DNA of 64,000 nucleotides from Deinococcus grandis (GCF_001485435.1 NZ_BCMS01000001.1:1435501-1499500); one strand, 5' to 3'; positions 11,529 through 23,460 are shown, counted from the stretch's first letter. Notes: generated from the letters alone by a model not told the origin. Numbers and translations are program-made.

Positions 11529-12695
11529 ATGACCCACAGCGACCCGCACACGCCCCGCCTGCTCACCTGCGACGTGCTGTACACCGGCATGGGCGGCGCG
11601 CAGAGTCCCGGCGCGGTGGTCGTGGTGGGCGGGACGGTCGCGGCGACCGGGCACCCGGACACGCTGCGCGCCGCGTACCCCCACGCGCGGGAGGAACGCG
11701 CCGGGGCGGTGATCGCGCCGCCGCCCGTGAACGCCCACACGCACCTCGACATGAGCACGTACGAGTTCACGGCCCTGCCGTACTTCCGCTGGATTCCCGA
11801 GGTGGTCGTGCCCCAGCGCGAGAAACGCAGCGCCGAGGCCGCCCGGCACGGCGCGGACACCCTGGCGGGGCTGGGTGCGGGCGGCGTGGGGGACATCGTG
11901 TACATGCACGCCCCGGACGTGATGGACACCCTGCTGCCCCGCGAGGACCTGAGCGGCGTCCTGTACTACGAGGTGCTGGGGACCTTCCCGGAGAAAGCCG
12001 ACGAGATCTTCCGCACGGTGCGCGAACGGATCGAAGGCTGGCGTGCGGTGGAGCGTCCCGGCGGGCCGCGCGTGGGCCTGTCCCCGCACACGCCGCACAC
12101 CGTCAGCCACCGCCTGATGCGGCTGCTGTGCGACTACGCCGCCGGGGAGGGGCTGCCCCTCCAGATTCACGTGGCCGAGCATGCCGCCGAGCACGACCTG
12201 TACACGCGCGGCGGCGGCCCCATCTGGGACAACCGGCTGGCGCCCTTCTACCCCGACACCTTCGCGGAGGTCATCGGTCGGGCACCCGAGGAGGGCCTGA
12301 CCCCGGTGCGGTACCTGGACGAACTGGGCGTCCTGAACGCGAAACCCACCCTGATCCACATGGTGAACGTCACCCCGGACGACATCGCGCGGGTCGCCCG
12401 GGCCGGGAGTGCGGTCGTGACCTGCCCGCGCAGCAACCACCACCTGGCGTGCGGCGTGTTCCCCTGGGCGGCCTTCGCGGCGGCCGGGGTGGAGGTCGCG
12501 CTGGGCACGGATTCCGTCGCCAGTGGCGGCAGTCTCGACGTGCGCGAGGACGTCGCCTTCGCGCAGCACCTTCACCCGGGGCTGGACCCGCGCGTGATCG
12601 TGCGCGCCGCCGTGAAGGGCGGGCACCGCGTGCTGGGCACCCGCGCGCCCTTCATCCGCCGGGGCGAGAGCTGGGACGACCGCTACCGCTGGTGA
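11529..12695 (+). CDS. amidohydrolase family protein
   Basis: 388 residues from ATG 11529 (MTHSDPHTPR). Metal motif NAHTHLD, then HVAEHAAEH, LIHMVNV and the distal Asp in LGTDSVAS, the order of the metal-dependent amidohydrolase superfamily (cytosine/guanine deaminase or TRZ/ATZ-like). The substrate cannot be told. The -10 box TAGCAT (11516-11521) ends 7 nt before ATG 11529 and overlaps the in-frame ATG at 11520, which argues for the internal start. Convergent with the lipoprotein gene at 12753. Confidence 0.82.
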   Translation: MTHSDPHTPRLLTCDVLYTGMGGAQSPGAVVVVGGTVAATGHPDTLRAAYPHAREERAGAVIAPPPVNAHTHLDMSTYEFTALPYFRWIPEVVVPQREKRSAEAARHGADTLAGLGAGGVGDIVYMHAPDVMDTLLPREDLSGVLYYEVLGTFPEKADEIFRTVRERIEGWRAVERPGGPRVGLSPHTPHTVSHRLMRLLCDYAAGEGLPLQIHVAEHAAEHDLYTRGGGPIWDNRLAPFYPDTFAEVIGRAPEEGLTPVRYLDELGVLNAKPTLIHMVNVTPDDIARVARAGSAVVTCPRSNHHLACGVFPWAAFAAAGVEVALGTDSVASGGSLDVREDVAFAQHLHPGLDPRVIVRAAVKGGHRVLGTRAPFIRRGESWDDRYRW

Positions 12696-12702
12696 CCCGA
12701 CA

Positions 12703-12745
12703 GGGGAGGAGGCGACCGGCGTGCTGCTCGGTCGCCCCCTCCCCC
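12703..12745. terminator. bidirectional stem-loop between convergent genes
   Basis: Long GC stem: GGGGAGGAGGCGACCG pairs with CGGTCGCCCCCTCCCC with one bulged position, loop about 10 nt. It lies between the amidohydrolase stop (12695) and the lipoprotein stop (12753). No U-tract, so efficiency is uncertain. Confidence 0.6.
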
Positions 12746-12752
12746 GTGACGG

Positions 12753-13208
12753 TCAGTTGCTGACGGCGGAGCAGGTGCCGGTCGCGGTGCGGCCCCCGGT
12801 CTTCAGGGTCAGTTCACCCTGGTACGGCTGGGACAGCAGGGTGCCGATCCGGCAGGAGTACGTCGCGCCGTTCTCGCCGATCCAGTCGAAGCGCAGGGTG
12901 CGGCGGCTGCCGTCGTACGTGGCGACCGTGAAGCCCGCGCGGCCCGCACTGAACGCGTCGGCCTGATCGCGGCCGTTCACGCTGGCGGTGCCGTCGGCGA
13001 CGTCCACCAGATCGGTGATGTTCACGGACTGCGTCACGGTCCGGCTGTCCACCGGACCGCTGACCGTCCAGGTCTGCCCGACCACCAGCGGTCCGGCGCG
13101 GCGCGGCGCGGGCCCGTCCGCCTCGGCGTTGGCGAGCAGGGAGGCGACGGGGGCGCAGGCCCCCAGCAGCGGCAGGGTCAGCAGGAGCGGCAGGACTTTC
13201 AGGGTCAT
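12753..13208 (-). CDS. hypothetical lipoprotein
   Basis: 151 residues from ATG 13208: MTLKVLPLLLTLPLLGAC, a lipoprotein signal with LGAC lipobox. The start is supported by TATCCT ending 6 nt upstream (leaderless), and it discards a 16-residue N-terminal extension. The mature chain is a small beta-rich domain (VVGQTWTVSGPVDSRTVTQ and RRTLRFDWIGENGATYSC) without a family I can name. Confidence 0.75.
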   Translation of the reverse strand: MTLKVLPLLLTLPLLGACAPVASLLANAEADGPAPRRAGPLVVGQTWTVSGPVDSRTVTQSVNITDLVDVADGTASVNGRDQADAFSAGRAGFTVATYDGSRRTLRFDWIGENGATYSCRIGTLLSQPYQGELTLKTGGRTATGTCSAVSN

Positions 13209-13356
13209 GCGCGCAGGATACGGGCCGCGCATGAGGGCCGCCCGCGTGGCCTTCACCGCGCGTGGAGCGGACGTTCATGCTCCCTGAGCGAAAACCGCTC
13301 AAGTTGCTTATGCGCCCCTCACTGAAATCACGCCGCGCCGCGCCCGGCCCGCGCGT

Positions 13357-13362
13357 TATACT
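13357..13362 (+). promoter_or_regulatory. -10 box of secA
   Basis: TATACT ends 8 nt before the secA ATG, leaving no room for a Shine-Dalgarno sequence. No good -35 hexamer is visible at 17 bp upstream. Confidence 0.5.
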
Positions 13363-13370
13363 CGCTTGTC

Positions 13371-15980
<2,610 letters not shown>

Positions 15981-15996
15981 GAGATAGAAGAAAGCG

Positions 15997-16030
15997 AGGC
16001 GCGCACTCCTGGGAACGGGAGTGCGCGCCT
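15997..16030. terminator. terminator between secA and the convergent DUF4041 gene
   Basis: A perfect 13-bp stem: AGGCGCGCACTCC, 8-nt loop, GGAGTGCGCGCCT, followed by TTCACT. It ends 15 nt before the convergent gene's stop codon and could serve both strands. Confidence 0.8.
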
Positions 16031-16045
16031 TCACTGAATCGGGGT

Positions 16046-17395
16046 TCAGGCTTGTAGGGCCAGTGTCTTCCGATAATCTGCGGCCTCGGCAGCCAGCGTG
16101 AAGTCGATCTCGCCGTGGTGCTGCTCCACGAAGGTTCTGATCTCGTCGAGCGTCACCCGGAAGAATTCCTTCTTGTGGTTGATCTGGTTGACGCGCCGCG
16201 TGGAAAAGGCGCGGTGAAGGTCAGATTCCAGTTTCGGTGCGTCCTCGCTGTAGATAACGGCGTGGACGTCGAACGTGAACGGGACCGACGCGTCACCCAG
16301 TTCCCTCACGCGGTCCAGTGGTTCCAGGCGGCGTGTCATGCCGATTTTGTAGACGTCCTCGCCGAAACTGCCGATATTCGAGATGACGTAGACGTGCCCG
16401 GCTCGGGTCTGTTGGGCCATCGACAGTGCCCGTTCCTGTCGGCGATGAGCGTCCTCAAGGGCGAGGGTCAGTCGTTCGATTTCCTGCTGAAGCTGTGCCT
16501 GTCTGGCTCCCTGTGCGGTTGCTGCGTCCCGCTGGGCTTTCTCCAGAGCGGTGGCGTACCGCTGTTCTTCTTTCAGGGCTTCGGCCTGTGCGCGTTCCAG
16601 TTCTTTCTGTGCCCGTTCCTCGTCACGCATCTGTTCGCGGATGGCCCGCTGCTCCTCCAGTTCAGCCTGCCGTTTTTCCTGATACTCGTGAACGAGGTAC
16701 AGCTCCTGCAACTTGAGGGTCAGGAAGGCGTCGGTAAGGCGGCTCCCGGTCTCGCCGTCCAGGACGTTGACTTTCTTGAACAGCTCCCGGATGCGTTGCT
16801 CGATTCTGGTCACGTTGTCGAAGCGGACCCGCTGGATCAGGGCTTCGGTTTCACCGTTGAACGCCCAGAGCTGAAGCTGGGCGATCTCCTTGAGCATCTT
16901 GCGCCCTGCGGCCTGACTGCCGTTCACCGTCCAGGCGTGGGGAACGGCGACCGCCTTGTTATCCCGGATGAGTTCCTTCTGTGTCTTGCGCAGGGCGTCC
17001 AGTGCCGTCTTGTACTTTGCCGAGTCGCCCAGGTCGTACTTCGGCTCGTAGATACCGAACTCGCGTGCAATGGATTCCAGTTCGAGAGGCGTGATCTCAC
17101 GTTGAAGATCATCCAGGCGACGTTGATGGTGCTTGACTTCTGTCTGGAGGCTGGTGGCCTGCTGCTGAAGTTCCTGGCACCTCGCCTCGATGCTCTGGAT
17201 GGGGCGGTACGGTTCAATCTCCTGATCCAGTGCGGTCAACCGAGCCTGCTGGGCCGTGATGACCTCAGAGGCCTGCGCCTTGGCTGCGGCCAATTGCGCT
17301 TCCGCTGACTGCCGGGATTTTTTCGCCTGTTGTGTGGTGAAGACCAGCGCAACCACGAGGCCGATGAGCAGCAGGAACAGGATGCCAGTTTGCAT
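16046..17395 (-). CDS. membrane-anchored DUF4041 / GIY-YIG nuclease-like protein
   Basis: 449 residues. One N-terminal membrane helix (about 3-22, ILFLLLIGLVVALVFTT), a coiled coil (about 25-110), and a DUF4041-like domain around LELESIAREFGIYEPKYD to SRLTDAFLTLKLQELYLVHEY. A second charged coiled coil (about 245-325, EERAQKELERAQAEALKEE) follows, then a C-terminal Mug113/T5orf172-type GIY-YIG domain: GHVYVISN, VYKIGMTRR, R.REL, LESDLHRAF, NHKKEFFRV. Known relatives occur in prophages, plasmids and scattered genomes; their function is unsettled. Codon use is less extreme in GC than the neighbours. A nuclease tethered to the membrane would fit a role against incoming DNA, but that is inference. 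Confidence 0.75.
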   Translation of the reverse strand: MQTGILFLLLIGLVVALVFTTQQAKKSRQSAEAQLAAAKAQASEVITAQQARLTALDQEIEPYRPIQSIEARCQELQQQATSLQTEVKHHQRRLDDLQREITPLELESIAREFGIYEPKYDLGDSAKYKTALDALRKTQKELIRDNKAVAVPHAWTVNGSQAAGRKMLKEIAQLQLWAFNGETEALIQRVRFDNVTRIEQRIRELFKKVNVLDGETGSRLTDAFLTLKLQELYLVHEYQEKRQAELEEQRAIREQMRDEERAQKELERAQAEALKEEQRYATALEKAQRDAATAQGARQAQLQQEIERLTLALEDAHRRQERALSMAQQTRAGHVYVISNIGSFGEDVYKIGMTRRLEPLDRVRELGDASVPFTFDVHAVIYSEDAPKLESDLHRAFSTRRVNQINHKKEFFRVTLDEIRTFVEQHHGEIDFTLAAEAADYRKTLALQA

Positions 17396-17450
17396 ATGCT
17401 GTCTCTCGTATCACGTCACACGCCCGGTGTTTGCCTCACATGACAGAGTC

Positions 17451-17480
17451 AGCGCCCCAGCCGTGGTGGACTGGGGCGCT
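17451..17480. terminator. stem-loop downstream of the DEAD-box helicase
   Basis: A perfect 10-bp stem AGCGCCCCAG / CTGGGGCGCT with a 10-nt loop. It lies between the helicase stop (17495, minus strand) and the DUF4041 start. No U-tract on either side. Confidence 0.55.
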
Positions 17481-17494
17481 GCGGTGCTGCGTAT

Positions 17495-18979
17495 TTAGCG
17501 GCGGCGTTTGGGGCGTTGGGGGCCGACGCGGCCGGCGCCGGTGCCGGGGGTGTCCTGGCGCTGCTGGGGGCGGGCGTCGCTGCGCTGGGGGCGTCCCTCG
17601 CTGCGGCCCTGCTGGCCCTGGCGGGGGGCGCCCTGACGCTGGCCCTGGCTGCTGCTCTGGGTGCCGCGGGGTTGCTGGGCGCCGCGTGCGGGCTGGCCGC
17701 CCCGGTTCTGGGTCTGGCCCTGGCCGCGTCCCTGGCCACGTTTTTCCTGCACTTCGGGGTCGATCTGGCGTTCCTCGGGTGTGGCGGGGGGTTGCAGCGC
17801 GGCGGGGAGTTTGCGGCGGATGCCCTGCCACAGGGCGCGCTGTTCGGGCGCGAGGAGGATCAGGTTGGTGCCGTCGCGTCCGGCGCGGGCGGTGCGGCCC
17901 GAGCGGTGGACGTGGTCCTCGGCGGTCGCGGCGACGTCCAGGTGAATCACGAGGCGCACTTCGGGCAGGTCGATGCCACGCCCGGCGATGTCGGTGGCGA
18001 CGAGAATACGGGACTGTCCGTCGCGGAGCGCCTGCATGGTGCGTTCGCGTTTCTTCTGGTCCATGTTCCCCTCAAGGGGGCTGACCTGTTCGCCGGGGAG
18101 GAGGTCGCCGAGGTGCTGGGCGCGGCGTTTGACGAGGTGTTTGGTGCGGCTGAACAGCACGACGCACCCGCCGGGTTCCTTCAGGGCGGCGCGGGTGTGC
18201 TGGGCCGCGTCGGTCAGGAGGGTGTCCTTGGTGGTGTGCTGCAGCAGGTGCGTGGCGGTGCTGACGCCGCCCAGGATGTCGCCGGTGGCGTCCGCGCCGG
18301 GGGTGGGGGCCACGTCGATGCGGGCGGGGTCGTGCATGAAGCGCTGGGCGACGTCGCGGATCTCGGCGGGGAACGTGGCGGAGGCCATGGCGATCTGCAG
18401 GGTGCGGCCCTGGGGTTGCTGGTCGCGGGCGTGGCGGAGGATGTCGCCCACGTCGCGCAGGAAGCCCAGCGAGAGCAGTTCGTCGGCTTCATCCAGCACG
18501 ACGTAGCGGAGGTTGTTCAGTTTCAGTTCGCCGCGGCCGATCAGGTCCTTCAGGCGGCCGGGCGTGCCGGTGATCAGGCCCTTCCCGGTCGCCTCGCGGG
18601 TCGTCTGGCCGGGAGTGATGCCGCCCGTGATGCGCCCCGCGGTCATGCCGAGTTCCGTGGCGACGTCGCGGATCTGCACGGCGAGTTCGCGGGTGGGCGT
18701 GATGACCAGCGCCTCGGGCTGCATGCCGCGCGTTTGGCGCATGCCGATGCCGCGCGCGGCGGCCGGGATCAGGAACGCCAGGGTCTTGCCGCTGCCGGTG
18801 CGGGCGGTCGTGATGACGTCCCGGCCGTCCATCAGCGCGGGGATCGCCTGAGCCTGCACGGGGGTGGGCGTGCGGTCGCCCAGGAGGGTCTGCCAGTCGC
18901 GCACGGTGGGGGCGGGGGTGGTGCTGGCGGCGGAGGGAGCGGTGCTGGCGCGGCGGGGCGCGCGGGTGTGCTGGGTCAT
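17495..18979 (-). CDS. DEAD-box RNA helicase with Gln/Arg/Gly-rich tail
   Basis: 494 residues from ATG 18979 (MTQHTRAPRR). Q motif TPTPVQAQAIPALM, Walker A TARTGSGKT at about 58-66, PTRELA, TPGRL, DEAD box VLDEADELL, SAT motif MASATF, and the second RecA domain ending ATDIAGRGIDLP and HRSGRTARAG. After about residue 420 comes a low-complexity tail of Gln, Gly and Arg runs, typical of RNA-binding tails. It probably remodels RNA in ribosome assembly or mRNA decay. The longer frame to 19432 is rejected as an upstream artefact. Confidence 0.92.
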   Translation of the reverse strand: MTQHTRAPRRASTAPSAASTTPAPTVRDWQTLLGDRTPTPVQAQAIPALMDGRDVITTARTGSGKTLAFLIPAAARGIGMRQTRGMQPEALVITPTRELAVQIRDVATELGMTAGRITGGITPGQTTREATGKGLITGTPGRLKDLIGRGELKLNNLRYVVLDEADELLSLGFLRDVGDILRHARDQQPQGRTLQIAMASATFPAEIRDVAQRFMHDPARIDVAPTPGADATGDILGGVSTATHLLQHTTKDTLLTDAAQHTRAALKEPGGCVVLFSRTKHLVKRRAQHLGDLLPGEQVSPLEGNMDQKKRERTMQALRDGQSRILVATDIAGRGIDLPEVRLVIHLDVAATAEDHVHRSGRTARAGRDGTNLILLAPEQRALWQGIRRKLPAALQPPATPEERQIDPEVQEKRGQGRGQGQTQNRGGQPARGAQQPRGTQSSSQGQRQGAPRQGQQGRSEGRPQRSDARPQQRQDTPGTGAGRVGPQRPKRRR

Positions 18980-19239
18980 GGGTGATCCTGTCGGCCTGCA
19001 CGCCGCACAGGTGGGGGCGGGGGCCGTGTCTTGACGTGAGGCTTGAGAGGCGGGGCGTGCCCGGTGGGCCGACCTGGCCCGGTCGCGCTGAGCGCGTGAC
19101 CCGTCATCCTGCCACGCGGAGGGGCCGCAGGGCAAATCATGAGGTGACGATTCGGGGCGTCCCGGTGGCCTGACCGGGCGACTGGAACGCCGCCTGGCGG
19201 CCAGCGCGGGCGGCGTTCCGGGACTGTCCCTGTCCGGTT

Positions 19240-19995
19240 TCAGTTCAGGACGCGGTCCTCGGCGTGCGCGGTGGGGGTCCAGTCGGCGCGGAACAGGTGG
19301 GTGGCCTCGCCGCGTGCAGGGGCGTACCAGACGCGCACCCCGTGGTCGTGCCCGTGGACGGGCAGCAGGGCCTCCTGCCCGGCGGCGAGTTCCTGCACGG
19401 CCTCCCCGGCGGGCGTGCGGACGGGGTACCACGCGTTCAGTCCGGCAGGGGACCAGCCGGCCATGCGCAGCGCGCGGCCCGACACGTTGCGCAGGTGCGC
19501 GCCTCGCTCGCTGAGGGTGACGGTCAGCTCGGGCCAGTCGGGCGTGGTGACAGTCTTCCAGCGGCTGGCGAACGTCAGGGGGGGCGTGACCGGCCAGGGG
19601 CGGTACGCGGCGGCGGCGAGCAGCCCCGCGAGGCCCGCCAGGAGCAGCGCGGCGCTGATCGCCGTGATCCAGGGGTCGGTGCGGCCCTGCAGGACGTTCA
19701 CGCCCAGGCCGGTGCCCAGCAGGGTCACCACGAACGGCCAGCCGGGACTGGGGCGGCTGCGGGTCGGCACGAACGCCTGCGGCCAGTACTCGGCGAGCAG
19801 CATCAGGCCCGCGCCCACGCCGAACAGGGCGGGGACGTCCAGCAGCGGCGCCAGCAGCAGCGCGCCCAGGCCGGGCGCGGCCCAGTACGTCACGCGCGGC
19901 GCGAGGCGGGACCGGGCGGCGCGGATCACGCGGCCCAGCCAGTACGCGGCGAGGACGGCCAGCGTGACGGCCAGCGGCAGGTTCAGGCTGTCCAC
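19240..19995 (-). CDS. hypothetical membrane protein
   Basis: 251 residues from GTG 19995, 13 nt after the moaB stop. The N-terminal 125 residues hold about four hydrophobic helices (LPLAVTLAVLAAYWLG, WAAPGLGALLLAPLL, FVVTLLGTGLGVNVL, AALLLAGLAGLLAAAA). The C-terminal 100 residues form a soluble beta-rich part (LTVTLSERGAHLRNVSG to VRVWYAPARGE). No family recognised. Probably cotranscribed with moaB. Confidence 0.65.
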   Translation of the reverse strand: MDSLNLPLAVTLAVLAAYWLGRVIRAARSRLAPRVTYWAAPGLGALLLAPLLDVPALFGVGAGLMLLAEYWPQAFVPTRSRPSPGWPFVVTLLGTGLGVNVLQGRTDPWITAISAALLLAGLAGLLAAAAYRPWPVTPPLTFASRWKTVTTPDWPELTVTLSERGAHLRNVSGRALRMAGWSPAGLNAWYPVRTPAGEAVQELAAGQEALLPVHGHDHGVRVWYAPARGEATHLFRADWTPTAHAEDRVLN

Positions 19996-20008
19996 GTGCG
20001 CCCCGGGG

Positions 20009-20686
20009 TCACAGGCCCCCGCCCTTCTTGTGGCGGCCCAGGCCGGCGGCCACGCCACCCCCCGCGCCGGGCATCGGGGGTGGCGCCGGGGCGTCCGGCC
20101 CGGGGAGGGGGGGCGGGGTCAGGACGCCCGGCTGCCCGTGGCGTTCCACCTCGAACGCGAGGTGACCCAGCTCGTCCTTCAGGATGCCGTTCCAGGCGGT
20201 CTGCACGGCGTTCAGGCTGCCCGGCATGGCGAACACCACCGCGCCGCGCACCAGTCCGGCCACGGCGCGTGACAGCATGGCCGCGCCGCCCACCTGCTGG
20301 TAGCTGAGCATCCGGAACAGCTCGCCGAAGCCGGGGATGGGTTTGGTGATCAGGCTCTCCACGACCGGCACGGTCACGTCGCGGCCCGTGATGCCGGTGC
20401 CGCCGCTGGAGATCACGACGGTCGCCTCGCGCGTGAACGCCACGAGGGCCGAGCGGATCTGCACGGCGTCGTCCTTCACGACGCGGTACGCCACGACCTC
20501 GTGCCCCTGCGCCTCGATCTCGGCGCGCAGGAACTGCCCGCTGGTGTCCGTCTCGGGCGTGCGGGTGTCACTGACCGTCAGGATCGCCACCCGCACCCGC
20601 CGGGGCGAGGCCTCGCGGTGCGAACCGGCCGAACCGCCGGGCTGAACGGGGGAGGGGGTGGGCGTGCCGTCCGGGGCGTCGGTCAT
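20009..20686 (-). CDS. moaB: molybdenum cofactor biosynthesis protein MoaB-like
   Basis: 225 residues from ATG 20686 (MTDAPDG). The MoaB/MogA core starts at RRVRVAILTVSDTRTPETD, continues with the molybdopterin-binding ISSGGTGITGRDVT and ends GAVVFAMPGSLNAVQTAWNGIL. This core adenylylates molybdopterin in moco synthesis. A Pro/Gly-rich tail of about 45 residues is unusual. A -10 box TATCCT lies 7 nt before the ATG. It would supply cofactor for molybdoenzymes such as the MsrP at 34180. Confidence 0.88.
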   Translation of the reverse strand: MTDAPDGTPTPSPVQPGGSAGSHREASPRRVRVAILTVSDTRTPETDTSGQFLRAEIEAQGHEVVAYRVVKDDAVQIRSALVAFTREATVVISSGGTGITGRDVTVPVVESLITKPIPGFGELFRMLSYQQVGGAAMLSRAVAGLVRGAVVFAMPGSLNAVQTAWNGILKDELGHLAFEVERHGQPGVLTPPPLPGPDAPAPPPMPGAGGGVAAGLGRHKKGGGL

Positions 20687-20760
20687 GCCCTTCAGGATAG
20701 TGGGCGGCGCGCGCGATGCACAGGCACCTGCGCCAGCATTCCGCCGGGCGGGACGGGTCA

Positions 20761-20892
20761 TACGGATTCCGTTTGTTTCGTTGACAACCCGGAAAGGCAC
20801 CGGGTTGCCAACTCCACGACCGGAACCCGTTTCGCTCCTGCTCGCTCCGCTCGGGTTGAAAGTTTCTGCAAACCTTTCAACCGGAGTTCGTA
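20761..20892 (+). repeat. family-A small repeat element, copy 2
   Basis: 132 bp, termini TACGGATTCCG / CGGAGTTCGTA, flanked by TCA at 20758-20760 and 20893-20895. The right-hand TCA is the TGA stop of the DUF721 gene read on the minus strand. Hairpin 1 arms CAACCCGG / CCGGGTTG with an added outer GTTG / CAAC pair; hairpin 2 arms GGTTGAAAG / CTTTCAACC. Same subgroup as copy 1. Confidence 0.85.
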
Positions 20893-21753
20893 TCAGTCGC
20901 TGGCGTTCAGGACGTGCCGCACCCGCTCGGGCAGGTACGCGCGGTCACTGCGTTTCAGGGCGGCGCGGGGCCGGCTGAGGAACAGCGTCAGGTACAGCGC
21001 CGCCTGCTCGGCCAGGAACCCCTGGTACCCGCCGCCCTCGCCGCTGCGGACGCATTCCAGCGCCAGCAGCTCCAGTTGTTCCTCCAGCTGCCGCAGCGCC
21101 AGGAACCGCGCGGCCTGCACGCCACTGTTCCCCAGCGTGTCGCGCAGGCCCTCCAGCCGCTCGGGGTGGCGCATCAGCGCCCTGGCGGCGCGGCGCACGT
21201 TCGGATCCTCCAGCGTCAGCGTGCAGGCGCGGCAGGGCTGCTCGCGGCTGGCCTCGCCGCACACCGGGCAGGGCCGGAAGCCCTGTTCCTCACGCCACTT
21301 GCGCGCGCGGGTGATCGCCTCGGCGGCGCGCAGCGCGGCACTCTTCAGGTCGTCCGGAACGTCCTGCACGAGTTCCCGTGCGCGGGCGCGGTCCGGAGCG
21401 GGCAGCGGCGCCACCGCCACCGGCGCGGTCGGTTCGCGCACGGTGCCCACCCCGAAACGCAGCTCGGTCAGGGGCGCGTCGGGCAGCAGGGCGTTCAGGG
21501 CCTTCAGGAAGTGGTGCCGCTGCATGCTGAGGTGGTGCGCGGTGGCGCTGTCGCGGACCTCCACGAACAGCGTGCCGCCCTGCTGCGTGCGAGGCCGCGT
21601 GATCCGCGCGATCTCCGGCCCGACCGCCTGCGGCCACAGCAGGATCGCCCGCGCCCGCTGGATGCCCCCGGTGAGTTTCGCGCTGCCCAGCGTGGCGCCC
21701 ATCAGGTCACCCAGCCGCAGCGGGCCGCTCATGCGCCGCCCCCGCCGTGTCAC
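20893..21753 (-). CDS. DUF721 (DciA-like) protein with zinc-ribbon extension
   Basis: 286 residues. The N-terminal 100 residues fit DUF721/DciA (RLGDLMGATLGSAKL, WPQAVGPEIARIT, LFVEVRDSATAHHLSMQR), a family that acts as replicative-helicase operator. A second part carries a CxxC pair plus CxxC (CPVCGEASREQPCRAC), likely a zinc ribbon, and a helical C-terminus. Its start overlaps the recF stop as ATGA, the conserved dciA-recF neighbourhood. Met8 is an alternative start. The C-terminal extension is longer than usual DUF721 proteins. Confidence 0.75.
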   Translation of the reverse strand: MTRRGRRMSGPLRLGDLMGATLGSAKLTGGIQRARAILLWPQAVGPEIARITRPRTQQGGTLFVEVRDSATAHHLSMQRHHFLKALNALLPDAPLTELRFGVGTVREPTAPVAVAPLPAPDRARARELVQDVPDDLKSAALRAAEAITRARKWREEQGFRPCPVCGEASREQPCRACTLTLEDPNVRRAARALMRHPERLEGLRDTLGNSGVQAARFLALRQLEEQLELLALECVRSGEGGGYQGFLAEQAALYLTLFLSRPRAALKRSDRAYLPERVRHVLNASD

Positions 21754-22823
21754 GCGCTCACCTCCTCGGGCAGGGGTTCAGTGGTGACCTCTGGCGTGAA
21801 GCGGCCTCCATGCGCCCGCAGGGTCAGCGCCGCGCCGGGCGCGCGCTCGGTCCCGGTCACGATCGCCTGCGGCACGCTGGCCGCCAGGTCCAGCAGGAAC
21901 GCCCGCCGCCCCGGATCGAGTTCCGCCGAGAAATCGTCGATCAGCAGCACCGGCCGCTCGCCAAAGCGTTCCGCCAGCAGCTCCAGTTCCGCGCGGCGCA
22001 GCGCCAGCGCCACCGTGCGGCCCTCGCCACGGCTGGCGTACTCGCTGGCCGGGAAGTCCCCCAGCGTCAGCACCAGATCGTCCCGGTGCGGGCCGGTCGC
22101 GGTGCTGCCCCGCGCGAGTTCCTCCGCGCGGCGCGACGCCAGATCCTGCGCGTACGCCTCGGGCGTGGTGGACTCCGCGAGGCTCAGCGTCAGGCTCTTG
22201 CGGCTGCCCAGCGCCGCGTTCGCTTCGGCCGCCAGTTCGTTCAGGCGCACCAGGGCGCGGCGGCGCACCGTCATGATCTCGGTCCCGAGGCGCACCAGGG
22301 ACTCGTCCCAGACGTGCATCGCCCATTTCTCACCGCCGCGCAGGGCCGCGTTGCGCTGCGACACCGTCCGCTCGTACCGCGACAGCACCTCCGCGTAGCG
22401 GGCGCTCAGGCGCGACAGCAGCGAATCCAGGAACGCCCGCCGCCCCGACGGCGACCCGAACACCAGTTCGCTGTCCTCCGGACGGATCCACACGGCGCTC
22501 CCACGCGGCAGGTCCCCGGTGCGCACGCGCACGCCGTCCACCTTCAGCTGCCGCCGCCCGCGCCCCAGCCCGACCTCCTGCACGCTCAGGCTGCCGCTGC
22601 TCTCCAGGTCGGCCCGCACGTACGCCTCGGTCTCGCCCTGCTGCACCAGCTGCTCCAGGCGCGTCACGTCCGTCAGGCCGGTCAGCGCCAGGAACGCCGC
22701 CTCCAGCAGGTTCGTCTTGCCCGCGCCGTTCTCCCCGAAGACCCCGGTCACGCCCGCCGGGAACAGCAAGGTACACGGGGCGAGATTCCGGTAATTCAGG
22801 GTGGACAGCGAATCCAGACGCAC
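21750..22823 (-). CDS. recF: DNA replication and repair protein RecF
   Basis: 357 residues. Walker A GENGAGKTNLLEA near residue 29-41, signature ATGPHRDDL, Walker B VLLIDDFSAELDP, the SMC-like ATPase set of RecF. It loads RecA at gaps with RecO and RecR, which is important in Deinococcus because RecBC is absent. GTG start with TAGAAT ending 6 nt upstream (leaderless). Coupled to the DUF721 gene. Upstream lies a family-C repeat. Confidence 0.95.
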   Translation of the reverse strand: MRLDSLSTLNYRNLAPCTLLFPAGVTGVFGENGAGKTNLLEAAFLALTGLTDVTRLEQLVQQGETEAYVRADLESSGSLSVQEVGLGRGRRQLKVDGVRVRTGDLPRGSAVWIRPEDSELVFGSPSGRRAFLDSLLSRLSARYAEVLSRYERTVSQRNAALRGGEKWAMHVWDESLVRLGTEIMTVRRRALVRLNELAAEANAALGSRKSLTLSLAESTTPEAYAQDLASRRAEELARGSTATGPHRDDLVLTLGDFPASEYASRGEGRTVALALRRAELELLAERFGERPVLLIDDFSAELDPGRRAFLLDLAASVPQAIVTGTERAPGAALTLRAHGGRFTPEVTTEPLPEEVSA

Positions 22824-22850
22824 CCTCCCATTCTAGGCGACGCGGACTAA

Positions 22851-22972
22851 AGCATTTGTCATGAAGATAAGGTCTTCATGACCGAGCGAAGCGAGTGAAT
22901 GTGGCGGAGCAGGACGAAGAATGGAGGCGTCAGGCGTCCTTTGCCCTGACGCCGTAATTCGCAGAACTGCTC
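22851..22972 (+). repeat. family-C small repeat element
   Basis: 122 bp between recF and the thioesterase gene. Flanked by TAA (22848-22850 and 22973-22975; the match extends to CTAAA in an alternative alignment). Hairpin 1 has a perfect 10-bp stem GTCATGAAGA / TCTTCATGAC with a 5-nt loop; hairpin 2 pairs GGCGTCAGG with CCTGACGCC. Same architecture as family A but unrelated sequence. Only one copy is seen here. Confidence 0.6.
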
Positions 22973-23030
22973 TAAACCGCGCGGGAGCCTCCCCCCAATT
23001 CGCGCGGGCGGCCAGGGTACGCTGGGCCGC

Positions 23031-23459
<429 letters not shown>

Positions 23460-23460
23460 G

